Of a stretch of DNA of 64,000 nucleotides, positions 38,222-50,102 are shown piece after piece (positions within the stretch are counted from its first letter, which is position 1; every line of letters starts with the position of its first letter). The DNA is from Crotophaga sulcirostris (lineage: Eukaryota > Chordata > Aves > Cuculiformes > Crotophagidae), in NCBI GenBank assembly GCA_013397455.1, contig VYZB01000016.1:2753179-2817178 (forward strand). The letters are read 5' to 3'. Made by a program: the position numbers and the translations under genes. Below the pieces are notes generated by a model. It was not told where the DNA came from, ran no database searches, and was given only the letters and a program-made list of their open reading frames with translations.

Positions 38222-41200
38222 CTGCAAGTGAAACAAGAAGTAAGCAATCAAGGCAATAAACACAGTATCCTGGTAAACTGGCAAGTACACCCAGTGTACC
38301 TACGAGTGAGTGTGCTATTCTAACATTTAAGCACAATTTCTCTCTCACTTGTGAAGAGACCCTTTCTAACATCCCTGACAAATCCCATGGAAGGCTTACT
38401 TTTCTGGTGGAAAGAAAGACATTAAGTTATGCATATATATTAGAAATGTATGTGATGGAATAATGAAAAAAAAAATACCCAGAATGTAAAGTTACATAGT
38501 CTATTCTTACTTATCAAAATTGAAGGTAACATGGATTTTTGCAATGCCTTTAATGAAACCATATTCTTTAATCTTTGCTGGATTCTACAAACAGAAAGAC
38601 ATTTATTGAAGACCTTTAGTGAAATTATGAGAGCTGCTGTGTGAAAATAATTTGATACAGTGCAAGAGCTTGTACCATTTAAACTCATAATTACCCTTCA
38701 CACAATAGTATGAATTGAACACTGTGTTCTGGCAGTAATGATAGATTTGTTGCTATTTTAGTAAGTATTTTATCTGAGAGAGTTTACCTCGCCAAGCCTC
38801 ACACCATGCACAACTGCTCCCCAGCCTTTCAGTTCTTTCCAGACCAATATATTACGTATTTAGAAAATAACATGGACTAACATGCTCATCAGGGCATAAT
38901 GACTGAAGTCATTTTGATATACAAAATCAATGAAGTGGAGAGAGGAAAATGTATGTTATTTGAACAATAAATTACTTTTTATGATTCTTATTTAGGTAGG
39001 CACTGCAGGAGAGGTGAGTTCAAGCTAAAAATTTAGACTCAAACTAAGATATGTACCAGAACTTCTTCCAGTTACTGTAGCAGCAGGGCCAAAGATTTTG
39101 GGTTTGAGCCATCTTTATAGAAAAAAAACCTCAAAAATATTCTTTAGATTGGGATGTTTTATTGCCAGATTTTATTCCTCCACCTTGTATAGTATCCTTA
39201 CAACAATAAGCTATGCACAAGCTGCTTACAAGGAACAGAAATCACTGTTTACTGACCAAAGAACAACAGTTTCTGAGGAAGGTCAACTTAGGTATTGAAA
39301 GGTCCTAGCCATTGAAAGCATTAATCATCAAAAAGTGTACATTTTGTAATTTGCTCTGGGCACCTCGTGCCTCTGTGGTTTGCACTAAACATTAGATAAT
39401 GGGCATCTGGATATTTTGAGGTGCCTGGATATATTCATGGACTGCAACAGGAGATTTTAGTACTAGCTACTTTTTACTATTGTACAGTAAGCAACTTTGT
39501 ACCTGGTCTAAACTCCATTCCTCCTGACCTGCAATTTGTCCATTCATGTATCGTTCACTGTGACTAAGATTCATGCCAGAATTTCAATATCTTCAAGACC
39601 AACTAAAAATTAAATAGTTATCCTAGAAAAATACATTGTTTAATAAAAGAGATCATAATCTTGCATCAGCTACCCCTAGGGTATTCATCAGAAGAACTTA
39701 TTTTTTTCAGAATGCTAATGTTCATTCCATGTTTAAGAATTTTCAAATATTCAAAGTACAAACACACTGTTGCTCAATTAATATTTTTAAGGTGAAAACT
39801 TGCAATTGTTACAAAATTTTCAAGTCACTGAAAAATATTCACTTACAAAGGGACTACTTAACAAAGGAAAATAGACTGATACAGTTTATTTCTACCACCG
39901 ACTGAATACTCTATAAGTAGTGAGAGTGTTAAGTTATTAAGGTCATATCTCTCTACATAAGAAAAAAACCAAATTTACCTGGACCTCCTCTGTATTTAAC
40001 ATGGACAAAAAAACCCTTGTCTCTCATCAAGCTCATCCTGAGAAATTAATATTTTCGTCAAACCCTGATAAAATAAATTTATACAAATGATTAAATAGTT
40101 GCAAATGTAAAAGCTGTTGAAAGCATTTTCCTATAATTCCGAATATCAGACAAAATTTGTTACAGGTCTTATAAGACCATTTATATCTTGAATTAATATA
40201 TCATGTGTCCTTGCTTCACAGACACCTAACAATAAACAGACCATTAAAAATATAATAACAGGTGTTTATTTGCACTTTTATTGATTCCATTTGTCACTCT
40301 CACTAATGGAAGATGTTTAGGCTCTACTCATTTTGCTCTGTGATGTCAAAGTAGCTAACAAATCTAAACAAATAAGTGAAAGTCAACATGGATCTGTCAC
40401 CATCTACAAAATATACACTTTCTTTTCCCCAAAAATTTTGCAGTATTGAAGTTGGAAAAATTGAATTTGTTATAAATTCAGATGCTCATTTAAATCATGT
40501 TGAGTTTATTTTGTTTTGGGGTTTATTTACTGTATCACTTAAAGTGGCTAATTCTTTCTTTTCTTGGGAACTTTCTTTGTTCTGAAATAGAAATTAAAAT
40601 TCATGTAGTTCTTTTTATAACTAATACCATTTGATGAAATAGTAGATAAGAAAAAAGGAGTGTAGTTAAGTCAGAGAATGACATGAAAACAAACACATCA
40701 AAAGCTAGCTTTATTTGAGCACATCTTCCAAGGTATTTTCTCTGTTAGCATTATATCTAGAGAAAAGGGATCTGTTGTCTCGTAGACCATCGATGAAACA
40801 CTAGTAAGTTAAATGACATGCTGCATTGACATTGCAATATTAATCAACTTGTTAGATTCAGATTTTTTGGAGTGTGATACAAATAAGTATTCTGTATCTG
40901 ACACACAAATCAAGTAGATATTAAAGTCACGGAAAAAAATTCAGTACTTCTGAAAATAATTTGAGGATTAGTTTTAGGAATCCCATGAGCAGGATTTAAT
41001 ATAATAGCCATGATGGTTATCACAAAAAGTTTATTTACCTAATATCCTGTATTAAGTAAATGCTATTCTGTATCTGAAAACCACTGTTCAATCATTTTGA
41101 TTGAATGCAGTCACATTTAAAAGGATCTGAATACAAAGATTGTATAAGTCATCTCATTTCTTCCTTTACATGATTTAAGAGTTTGGAAATGGTAAAAAAT

Positions 41201-44200
41201 GGATTTTTACATAAGAACGAATGTCTCCCCCGCTCATCCCAGGAACAGTGATACCCTTACTGAAGTTCAGCTGTTTCTTTCCTTAATTTCTGACGCTTCA
41301 CTAAATTCCTTCTTTCTGTAAGGAAAAATTAGATTGGCAAGGCAGTGAGCAACTCAACTGCTCAAAATAGTCAAAGAAAGTATCCTTGACTATCTGTTCT
41401 TTAAATTCAGTTTATCTTTATGATCACTTTCTGAAAGCACTCAATTGTTCAGAGTTCACTGGGTATACTTTTGGCTTGATTACTTGAGTATTTGCTGAAA
41501 GTAAATTTTAAACTGAACATCTGATTATCAAATTTGTGGTTTGCCTTCATGCTGGGTTGGTTAGTTACCATGAGACACATGATATCTGGATTTTGATTGC
41601 CTGGCATACATTGCTAACACCTATTATAATTAAACACAGTTGGAAATTCAAACTGATTTGCTTAAGTTAGTCAAATACCACAAAGAAGTTAGAGCACAAA
41701 CTAATTGTAATATTCATAATTCACAACTAAAATGACACATCAAGAATTATTTGCTAAAGGAATTACTGAATCACTCTGAATAATGAATAAATTTGAGAAA
41801 TGAATCACTCTCAAAGAGAGAAAGGTGAAATTCATAAAATGATTTGTTCTGAATTACTTTTCATTTTCAATATTAAAACTTCATGATAATGATATAAGCC
41901 AATCAAATAAAGGCTAACATTTGGCTATATGCTATGAAGATAGTACTTTAAATACACCAAAACGCAAGAGTAGAAGGCAGAGACTGATATCAGAACTGCA
42001 GAAAATCATAAACATTTCTTGCCCTGAAATACAATGTAGATGTTTTAGTTGGGAAAGGAGGAAATTTTGTAGTCTTGTATACTTTCCAAAAACTTTTATG
42101 TGGTGTATAATTGGTTAGAAATATATGTATTATGCAATTTTACTTGATGCTGTATAATGAGAGTGCAAATATTCCTTTCCCAGAATTGTCTCTTGTGGAA
42201 TACAGACTAAAAGCATGGTAAGTATTAACTACTTGTTTTGTCATGGAATACACTATATAGATACTTTATACCAAGTAAATATATCTGAAAAGTACATAAT
42301 GGAGGATAGGAGACCACTCATGAGTTGTAACAGCCTTAATAAATTTTTCTTCCAGTCTAGCAATCTACCCTAAAGTAGACCCATTATCTTCACTGCCCAA
42401 TAGTTACCTAAAAATCATTACTGAATTAGAAAAAAAGTAAATCTGTCATTGCTGTCTTCAGCAGAGCTAGATAAACTTTTATAAGGGAACATCTGAATAA
42501 CTGGCAACTTGGCAAGAATCCATAGAAACCTATGGCTCTGTCTTTCAAGTTTACAGGTAGAGCCAGGAGGGGAAAAAAAATAAATCAGATCCTGACTTGA
42601 ACTAACATTTGGTGGACAATTTGATGGTTAATCAAAAATATAAAACTTTAAAGCAACCTATGAACCTAGGTGACTACTTCCTTATCAAGAAAAATGACGT
42701 AGAGTATCCTGTAGAATTACTCAATCAGCAGTTCCTGGAGATCATTTTTGCTATTGAGTATGAAAAATCTGGGAATCCTTTTCTAGGCTGTTAGGTTTTA
42801 TGGAGCAGCACCAGCACATCTGCAAAAACTTCATATGAGAACAGTATTCCTTCAAACATGTCAGAGAGCATTTTCAGCACAACATACTGAGATTTAGCTG
42901 CTTTGTTCTCATTAATGTTAGTAGGAGTTGCATGGCTACATCCCAGTGGGCTTAACTACAGTGTTACTCCTTCCAGTTCACATCTGCATACCACATGACT
43001 ATTCCATGCAGTCTGACTATGGGACTAGTTATTCACAGAAGATTTTATAACAGAAACTTAATCTACGTTTAGTAACTGAATTGAGGTAGAATTCTCATTA
43101 AATGAAACTTCAAAAGTGGCATTCAGAGACATAAGCCAAGAATAACTCAATATATGTGGATTGGTCAAAAATGAACACATTTGAAAGCTTAATTTTATGT
43201 AGTATTACTGGGTTTTAGAGGAACACAATTAGGATTGCGTAGATTTAGGATATAGAAGGTCATCAAAGTATACAGACATTTTGACACACATCTAAAAGAC
43301 AGCTAAGCATTACAAAGTGAGCTTGAAAAATGTAAACCTTGCATATTTAGGCACTTATAGAATCCACAACCTTACTTTAAGTCCTTTGGGTATGTACACA
43401 ATTTATGAGTCAAGTTATTTAATCAGACATGATTTATCAATGCCTTTCTGTTGAGCCCATGCCCATGCTCAACAACCCATTGTGCAGCCTAGCTACTAGG
43501 AAAACACTTGAAAGATATGTTAGTCTCATGTACATTACATGCATTGTACGACATTTTTTTCTTCTGCTGACTTGCTGAGCAAAATTTATTGATGAAGCTA
43601 AGCAGCTATAAACTATTTTTTTACGAACAGAAGAATTTACTTCTATCCAATGGCAGAAGAAACTTCACTTATCACTCATTTTCCAACAAGTATCACTTCT
43701 TTTAGTTCGATGGCAAGTTATTGTCGAAAGTTGACATAGAGCTCCATTCAATTTCTTCTGCTACATGGGTTCATAACCTCTCTAGAAAATATTACTCTCC
43801 CCTAGAACACTAGCATTACGTTGTTTTAGTAGGGGAATCATCTGTAGCATTATTTCCTTTTTCTTGTCTTGCACTTGTATTCTAATTGTATTTATTGCAT
43901 CTTGTGCAAGCTCTCAAAACACCCAGAAAATGAAGCCCTCCACATTGACATTAGTAAAATTGTACCTACTTATCTAATCAAACTTTGGCCTGAATTTGAA
44001 ATAAAATTTCTCAGCTAAGCAATGTCATCCGAGGACTGAAATAATTCCTGCTTCTTTCTAAAAGAGAACATTAGACATCTGTAGAATTCTGAATTTGAAA
44101 AGTCAATTACAACTTAGATTCATTTGCCCATATTCCACTTTCTATTTTTATTTTCTTTTTAATCTGATATTATTTATCAGAGTAAGGTCTCGTTAGGGTA

Positions 44201-47200
44201 GTTAGAATATGCTTAACATTTCCTATTCCTTCTCAAAACCTTATCTCAAAGAAATGTCATTTATTTTAATAATTTACTTGTTATTTAGTATTAAGCATGG
44301 CTCATCATGTCCATCCATTAATTGCACATGGAATGCATATACCTTATGAAGCAAATGACAACCCTTGAAAATGTGATATCTTTACAATGATCTGCCCATC
44401 ACAGTCATTTTATTGCAGTAACATGTTAAAATAAATNNNNNNNNNNNNNNNNNNNNTAATGTCACAGTAGCCCCAAAACTAATGAAGATTATTGGAATTC
44501 AAAACCTGAGACTAAAATCATGAGTCACTTAAACATGTATTCATGTCTATAGACCTAAACTATTACCAAAATAAAAGCTGATTTCCCACAACATTGTTTT
44601 TCAAACAGTGGCATTATTTCATTAAAGTTGGGCCAAGCAAGGTATTCTACGAATTCTCTAAAGGACAGAAAAGAAGAGTATCGAAATACATCTATATCAT
44701 TTGAATGAAAACTGTGAACACCAATTCTGTAAGAGAACATGTTGGGAAATGGCAATGTATTTTGGCCCACAGCTTGTACTTATCACGCTTTGATGTCTGT
44801 ATAGCATTTTCCCGCCTCAACCTCCACCCAGTTTAAAGATCTGATTACATTCTGAAACAGTGTCTTCATTTAAGGTCAAGGAAAATCTTTAACACGTTAA
44901 TCAAAGTGAATACTTATTGTCATATCTCAATTCTGACATTTAAAAGAAACTTCATGCAAACGAGATACGTGACTGAATTACTAGAAAAGGCTATCAAATA
45001 CTGAACACAGAAACACAATGAACCCCACTATATTGACTGAAATCCTTCATGTGCCTTCTCTAAAGTGCAAATTAGACTTAGATATGTGAACTTTGAAGCT
45101 TAGGAACCCTTGGATGTATGTTCCTTAGTGCATACTGATGTCTCTACTGAATAGAAATTAAAAGTATACCATTAAACAAAAATTGCCATTTTAGTTTTTC
45201 CTGTGATTGTAGACTCAGAACTGAGGAGCTGTAAGTTGAAGAAAGTTGTCTGATAACACTGACGACTGTCTTTTAAAACATTAAACACATTATTTTGTGT
45301 TGGATTCCTTTTTAATATTAGATTTTACTATTGTCCTCTGACATTATTTTTTTAAAAAGTATCATATTCTTTAATTCACAGGTCACTTCTTTCTATAATT
45401 GAAATAAATATTTTATAAAATGTGGAAGCCAGCTATCTCATTTCAGGAATGACTGTGTACTGAAAATGTAAAGATATTTGTGGTAGCCAACAAAGGGTGA
45501 TATTAGTGAAGATGTGTAGTGTTACACATTGATTAAATAACTTTATAGAGTTTTCTCATTTTTAATCTCCAAAAATTTGTAAAGCCTTCTTAAATAGCTG
45601 GATCTGGATTTTGCTGCCATGGAAGTTTTTTCATTTGTACAGAACCAATCTGTTGGAATTTTACAGAACCAAGCAATCAGTAGAAAAACTGACTTAAAAG
45701 CTAACTCTTTCTGCAGTATAAACTCATAGATATTCTACACAACTGGAGACTGTGAATATGGATACACTAGATTTCAGTCTAAGTAAGTTATCCACATTGA
45801 ATTGGTCTTGAACCAAAGGAATTTATTTATGTTAAGATTTACAAAACAATGACTCTGTTGGAAATTAGAAAACCTATTTTACCAGTAAACACTTGAATCT
45901 CAACACAAAATAAATTAGTGTGACTAGGATGAGAGGTAGTTAACAAATAAGTTTTTGAAAAGGCATTGCACTAACACATAAGCAGTAGGAATGTCATCAG
46001 AAACAGAACTCCAGTGTCATTAATAATAAATCTTTAGTAAAGCAAATGAAAATATTTTTTTACTATATTCAAAGACCACTAAAACAATCTAAACATTTTA
46101 CCAGTTTTACAGAGTCTAAGAGCAGAAAATGTTATTATAATTTTAAAGTGAGAAACATTTATAAAAAATAAAAGATAAAGACCATCACACACACAAAAAT
46201 GGAATATTCCCAAGAGTGACTAATCTTCTGCATTCCTTGGATAAATCTGATTTGTTCATCTGTAAATTTACAATACAAAAATATTTCCTATAAATTCATA
46301 AAGATATGGCTAGCAAATTTCCAGGGTGATTACTTTTTTTCCCATTCTTTTTAGCCAATAGTCTTTAGTAACAGATAAATGCATTGCAGAGGAGAGGAAA
46401 GAAGTTAATTTAGAAGACAGAATTACTGGCAGAGACACTCAGATTTTAAGGCAATATTACACAGGTGGTTTAATATTGGACCAATATAGACATGTTCTCA
46501 CCAACTCTGCAAATTGATATACATGTTATATAAAAATGATGGAAATACAGGTCAATATCCCTATTTCACTTAATATCTACAATGACATAAAATCCTGGAT
46601 TTAATGAAGTATCTGAGGCATTCCATCACTACCACCCTTTTCCTTTTGGGAAACAAAAGCCTCACATAACTTTAGTCATTGTGATGTACAATTCTAAGAG
46701 CTTTTTTGTAGATCATCATTCTGCGATTCTATGAAAATTCTACTTGTCTGTAAAATTGAACATCACAGTGTTTCCTATAATAAAGGCAGAAAAACCTGAT
46801 GGTTTTATCTGGATGTACTGGTTTTGGCTGGGATAGAGTTAACTTTCCTCATAGTAGCGTGTACGGTGCTATGTTTTAAACTGAAAAACATGCTGAGCAG
46901 TGTTTACACTGTGTCAAGGCCTTTTCTGCTTCTTACACTGCCCCATCAGTTAGTGGAGGGGGGGGTGGTATAGAAGAAATTTAGAAGGGAAACAGCTGAG
47001 ACACCTGATCACAATTAACCAAAGAGATATCCCAGACCTTATGAAATCATGATCAACAATAAAAACTGCAGGTAAAAAATGAGGAAGAGGATAGGGAGGT
47101 TCAGTGTTATAGCATTTGTCTTCCAAAGTAACCATGTGTAATGGAGTCCTGCTTTCCTGGAGATGACTGAACACCTGCCCTAAATATAGTCACTTATTTT

Positions 47201-49764
47201 CTTATTTTCCTTTGCTTTCATTTGTGTTTTTTTCTTTATCTATTAAACTGTCTTTATCTCAACCCCAGAGTTTTTGCACTTATAGTGTTCTGATTCTCTA
47301 CCTCATCCCACCAGTGGAGAGTGAGTGAGCAGCCGCATGGTGCATTGTTGCTGGCTGGGGTTAAACCAGAACACCAGAATAGTTCTGGATTTGTGGGTTA
47401 AATATGCTTACATTTTTGTATACAAATGATATTAACAAGATATATTGACAATAGGCAGAAATATAAATAGATTTCAAAATAGGTGGAGGAAGTTCATATT
47501 TGGTTCTATAAAACAGAAAAAAATATCATTTGATAATAATTTGATTTTTAAAAGTAAATCTCTAAGAAGGAAAGCAATAATGAGCCATATCACAAGTAAT
47601 TAAACTGTATTCTCCATGCACACAGCTACCTGTGGAAATATAATGTTGGGACATTTTATAGTTCCTGGCTTTAAAGTTAGATATAGAACCCATATATATT
47701 TATTTGTAAACAATAATTTCATACAAACAATGTACAAATCAAAGACTATCTTATATACTCAATCTATACTGGAAGAAAGGTAAAGTAAAAGGCTTGCCAA
47801 AAAGACCCAGTTACAGTTGCACAGGGTTTCTAGTGGCTGGCAAATTGATAAAAATCTGAAGTACCTTGGGAGTCAATGGTTTTCCAGGAAGGGAAAATTT
47901 AGCAGAAAGAGCATCAACATTGAACTGGTTTTTCTTCATATATCTGTTCCTTTCTGCAAGAGAAAATCAGTATCATTATACTTCATCTAAACAACACATC
48001 CTAAATAACTACAACTTTACATCAATGATGAACAGCCTCAATGCCTCAGGAACCAAATAGACTTTTCTTAATTGCTGCAAAGGACATGTGATATTCACCT
48101 CAAACATATTCCAAGATAATTAGGGGAACTTAGAACTGATTCAACTGTTTCACTGTAAACACAAAGAATTTTAGTCTAGAAGGTTATTTTTCAATACTAA
48201 GTAGCAGCTGCCCTTCATGATTTAAAAAAAGTTAAAATGACAGACTTTATTAGATTTAATTAGTTGTGCACCATTGCTACTGTCATGTCATAATACAATT
48301 TTTGACAATTTGTACCATCAACTAGATCAAATGCACTGCAAGGTAAAAATAAAGCAAAGCAGCATTACAAAATTCTTTAAATTTTTAAGACAAAGCATTC
48401 TAGAAAGCGAAAAAAAGGATTGTTTCAAAATAAATTCTTTCTGCACAAATTTTCAAAAAAGTATGGATTTTAAAATGTTGAAGATTTTAGTGAAAATAGA
48501 AATTTTCATGCGGAAAATCCATAACTTTCTGACACACAAAAATCGAAGTGCTCCACTGAAAACCACTTTAGGTTTGACTCTGCAATCAACAGAGTACCTG
48601 TTGGTTTACACACAAGGTAACATGCATTAATTAGCTGATGTAATATGACTAACAGATGGGATGCATAAAACAGTGCCAACAACACTTCAGCAGTTCTTAT
48701 TTAATACATTCACCTTTAGGAAAGTCATAAAGATTCAAGGATAATGTCATTACCTTTTGCTTTTATGTCTTCAAATACTCTGCTTTGATACTCATGCCTA
48801 ACCGTGAGAATGATGTTATTCAGGACATTGCCTTCATTTCTTCCATCTAGCTGGTAAATTATGCCAACGGTATGAAAATATTGGTTATCCAGAGCAAAAC
48901 TACATGTGTTAATATAATGCCTTAATTTAAATGTATATCGTTCTAAGAACATTGCATCCCTCTTCATTTCAATCATAACTGTTGGTATAGACTTCAAATG
49001 CAGAAGGGATCCTGATCTGTGAAACTTTAATAGATGTCTGTGCTTAGTCTTCTGCCCCTTGAAGAAGTTTCTGATATTTTTTAAACAAAACATGCCATGT
49101 TTTTACTGTCAACTATTGTTGCATTACAGAAGGTCAAGGACATACGTGGGTAAGAGACAACAAAGTGAATTAACAGAAATGGAATAAAAGCTGCGAATAA
49201 CTACTTTTCTCAAAAGATGAGATAACAAGTAAGCTCTATGGATTATTTCTGAGCATGTTTATAACACTAAAATAGTTATTAAAATGTTTCATGCAAACAT
49301 TTGAATAACAGAGAAGCTTAACTCTGAAAAAAACTCTGCAAAAGCCTTGCAAACTATGCTCTTACCCAGGGACTACTAGGAAAATCAAATACATAAAATA
49401 AAACCTGGGAGTGGAGATCAGACTATTTCCTTCCAAACTACAGCCCACACACTAAATGTATTTTCTTTCTGGGTTCCATGTTCCAGCCTGAGTTTACACA
49501 CAACAGAGGAGGATGACTGTAAGGCTCATGTTTGCTTTTCAGTAACTGGATCACCAGCCTCTTGCACTCAAATTAAAGAATAGGCTAAACAACTATTTTT
49601 GTTTATAAGTTTATACCGTAAACTCCATTAGTTTGATCCATCTGAAGCTTTCTTCCTCCAGTGCATATATAAACTTCAGACCTATTTTTCACATAGAAAT
49701 CAATGAAATTGTGAAGAAGTTGCCAGATTCTGCCCTCTCGTAGAATTAGTGCTGGAAGTCTAAC
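38203..49764 (-). CDS. Unrecognised multi-exon protein-coding gene, 3' part (12 exons)
   Basis: Twelve segments on the minus strand join into one frame of 1071 bases, 357 codons including the stop, without an internal stop. They lie at 49764-49617, 49011-48754, 47953-47865, 47668-47630, 46259-46189, 44726-44567, 41620-41569, 41315-41261, 40037-39979, 38834-38788, 38584-38511 and 38221-38203. Each has an AG before it and a GT after it, and each exon's outgoing phase equals the next one's incoming phase. A stop at 38203-38205 is followed by AATAAA at 38082-38087. I see no signal peptide or clear membrane span in the recovered part. The protein is mixed charged and aromatic and looks globular, with a basic stretch around RRNLVKRQKLRKETAE. 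I do not recognise the family. The start codon is not in this set. Phase fit was used to pick some exons, so those with weak splice sites could be wrong. Confidence 0.68.
38511..38584 (-). CDS. Gene exon k (phase 0 in, 2 out)
   Basis: The acceptor is TCTTTCTGTTTGTAG and the donor GATAA followed by GTAAGA, both strong. In phase 0 it reads NPAKIKEYGFIKGIAKIHVT and ends FNFD. A second frame is also open (QQRLKNMVSLKALQK), which on joining to the last exon would end in VCSWHSQHDDTLKL. Upstream phases favour the first. Confidence 0.7.
38788..38834 (-). CDS. Gene exon j (phase 1 in, 0 out)
   Basis: A strong donor, GGCGAG followed by GTAAAC. The reading frame gives LKGWGAVVHGVRLGE, rich in glycine and aromatic residues, as in a compact beta fold. 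The acceptor, ending TCTGGAAAG, is not a good consensus, so the left boundary on the coding strand is less certain than the donor. Confidence 0.57.
39979..40037 (-). CDS. Gene exon i (phase 2 in, 1 out)
   Basis: The acceptor is TTAATTTCTCAG and the donor CCAG followed by GTAAAT. The only open frame reads MSLMRDKGFFVHVKYRGGP. Its G at the end joins AA of the next exon to make GAA. Confidence 0.7.
41261..41315 (-). CDS. Gene exon h, basic (phase 1 in, 2 out)
   Basis: The acceptor is AATTTTTCCTTACAG and the donor CTTCA followed by GTAAGG, both strong. The frame required by phase reads RRNLVKRQKLRKETAEL, a highly basic stretch that could be a helix, a nucleic-acid-binding patch or a nuclear-import signal. 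That role is inference. A different small segment at 41043-41077 also has splice-like ends but is incompatible in phase with this exon. Confidence 0.63.
41569..41620 (-). CDS. Gene exon g (phase 0 in, 1 out)
   Basis: A 52-base exon ending in a good donor, CATG followed by GTAACT. The acceptor TTATAATAG is weaker. It reads VLAMYARQSKSRYHVSH and supplies exactly the phase change needed between its neighbours. Confidence 0.5.
44437..44456. other. Assembly gap (20 N)
   Basis: Twenty unresolved bases in the intron after exon f. They do not interrupt any called exon, but a small exon could be hidden if the true gap is larger than 20. Confidence 0.99.
44567..44726 (-). CDS. Gene exon f (phase 2 in, 0 out)
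   Basis: A 160-base exon with acceptor CATGTTCTCTTACAG and donor TTTTG followed by GTAATA. One frame only is open, reading IGVHSFHSNDIDVFRYSSFL, then a SFREFVEYLAWPNFNE block, and ending GKSAFIL. The peptide is rich in F, Y and W and acidic residues and looks like part of a folded domain. The assembly gap at 44437-44456 lies in the following intron. Confidence 0.74.
46189..46259 (-). CDS. Gene exon e (phase 0 in, 2 out)
   Basis: The acceptor is TGTAAATTTACAG and the peptide begins MNKSDLSKECRRLVTLGNIP. The donor is in a GTGTGTGATG run: using GTGATG the exon ends at 46189, and using the earlier GTGTGT it would end at 46195. Both give phase 2, as the next exon needs. The solo LTR at 46814-47373 lies in the intron just upstream. 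Confidence 0.5.
46814..47373 (+). mobile_element. Solo LTR of an avian endogenous retrovirus
   Basis: A 560-bp unit starting TGTACTGGTTTTGGCTGGG and ending GGGGTTAAACCAGAACA, so it has the TG...CA ends of an LTR. It carries TATA-like AATAAAAAC at about 47058, the hexamer ATTAAA at 47242-47247, and the avian ERV text CTATTAAACTGTCTTTATCT. No internal retroviral genes lie beside it, so it is a recombined solo LTR. The flanks CTGGA and CCAGA do not form a clear target duplication. It lies in an intron of the minus-strand gene in the opposite direction. Confidence 0.88.
47630..47668 (-). CDS. Gene exon d, small (phase 0 in, 0 out)
   Basis: A 39-base segment reading PGTIKCPNIIFPQ, with a donor CAG followed by GTAGCT and an acceptor ending ACTTTAAAG. 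It keeps the frame whether present or skipped. It is therefore supported mainly by its splice sites and could be an alternative or false exon. Confidence 0.42.
47865..47953 (-). CDS. Gene exon c (phase 1 in, 0 out)
   Basis: The acceptor is ATTTTCTCTTGCAG, a good pyrimidine tract, and the donor is AAG followed by GTACTT. Only one of the three frames is open, and it is the one required by exon b. It reads RNRYMKKNQFNVDALSAKFS and ends LPGKPLTPK. The agreement of frame, phase and splice sites makes this exon reliable. Confidence 0.72.
48754..49011 (-). CDS. Gene exon b (phase 1 in, 1 out), largest exon
   Basis: With the acceptor ending ACAGATCAG at 49012-49020, this exon is 258 bases and reads SLLHLKSIPTVMIEMKRDAM, then YINTCSFALDNQYFHTVGII, and ends in VFEDIKAK before the donor GTAATG. 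The open frame extends further upstream, to about 49100, but an acceptor there (TTGACAG at 49097) leads, in the phase set by exon a, to a stop after about 20 codons. The downstream acceptor keeps the frame, although its pyrimidine tract is weak. The alternative is a one-base insertion in a homopolymer, from assembly error or mutation. Joining to the next exon makes GAA across the splice and stays open. Confidence 0.66.
49617..49764 (-). CDS. Gene exon a (phase 0 in, 1 out)
   Basis: The exon starts after TTTGTGCAG and ends before GTATAA. It gives 49 open codons beginning VRLPALILREGRIWQLLHNF and ending LQMDQTNGVY; the other two frames stop. This is one of the clearest exons: sharp boundaries, codon use unlike the surrounding AT-rich text, and a mixed hydrophobic and charged peptide typical of a folded domain. 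It fixes the incoming phase for whatever lies upstream. Confidence 0.72.
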
Positions 49765-50102
49765 CTGCACAAATAGAAGCAAATTTTAGCTAGAATTGGG
49801 AAATGGCTTGCACATTCTAGTTAATTAGAATGACCTCAGGCCTTTAAAATAAGGATTCATATTACAACAAAAACATTGAGCTGGGACTTTCTTTAAATAT
49901 ATAATAGCTATTGATTTGTATTGCTTTCTATTCTAAGCCAATTATATACTCTTTTTCAATAAGAAAAAAAAAGCATAAAATATGCCTTAAATGTCTCATT
50001 TGTCTGTCTTACCTTTTAAACTTTATCTAGATTATCTAAATAATTAATCAAAATTAAAGCTGTACAGTACAGTTTATACTTTAAAATATATACATTCTTT
50101 AC

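Noticed and set aside
41043..41077. A small splice-bounded segment reading IQNSIYLIQDI on the minus strand
   Set aside because: It links exon f to exon i in phase but not through the much stronger exon at 41261-41315, so it was dropped.
45163..45222. A possible exon with acceptor TTCAACTTACAG and donor GTATAC
   Set aside because: Its length fits the needed phase change, but the required frame has a stop just before the donor.
46705..46736. Text resembling a CR1 tail (CATTCTGCGATTCTATG)
   Set aside because: Too short, and no preceding CR1 3' UTR is visible.
48274..48630. A 118-codon open frame on the plus strand
   Set aside because: It is AT-driven, has no ATG-linked domain, and lies opposite an intron of the better-supported minus-strand gene; chance is likely.
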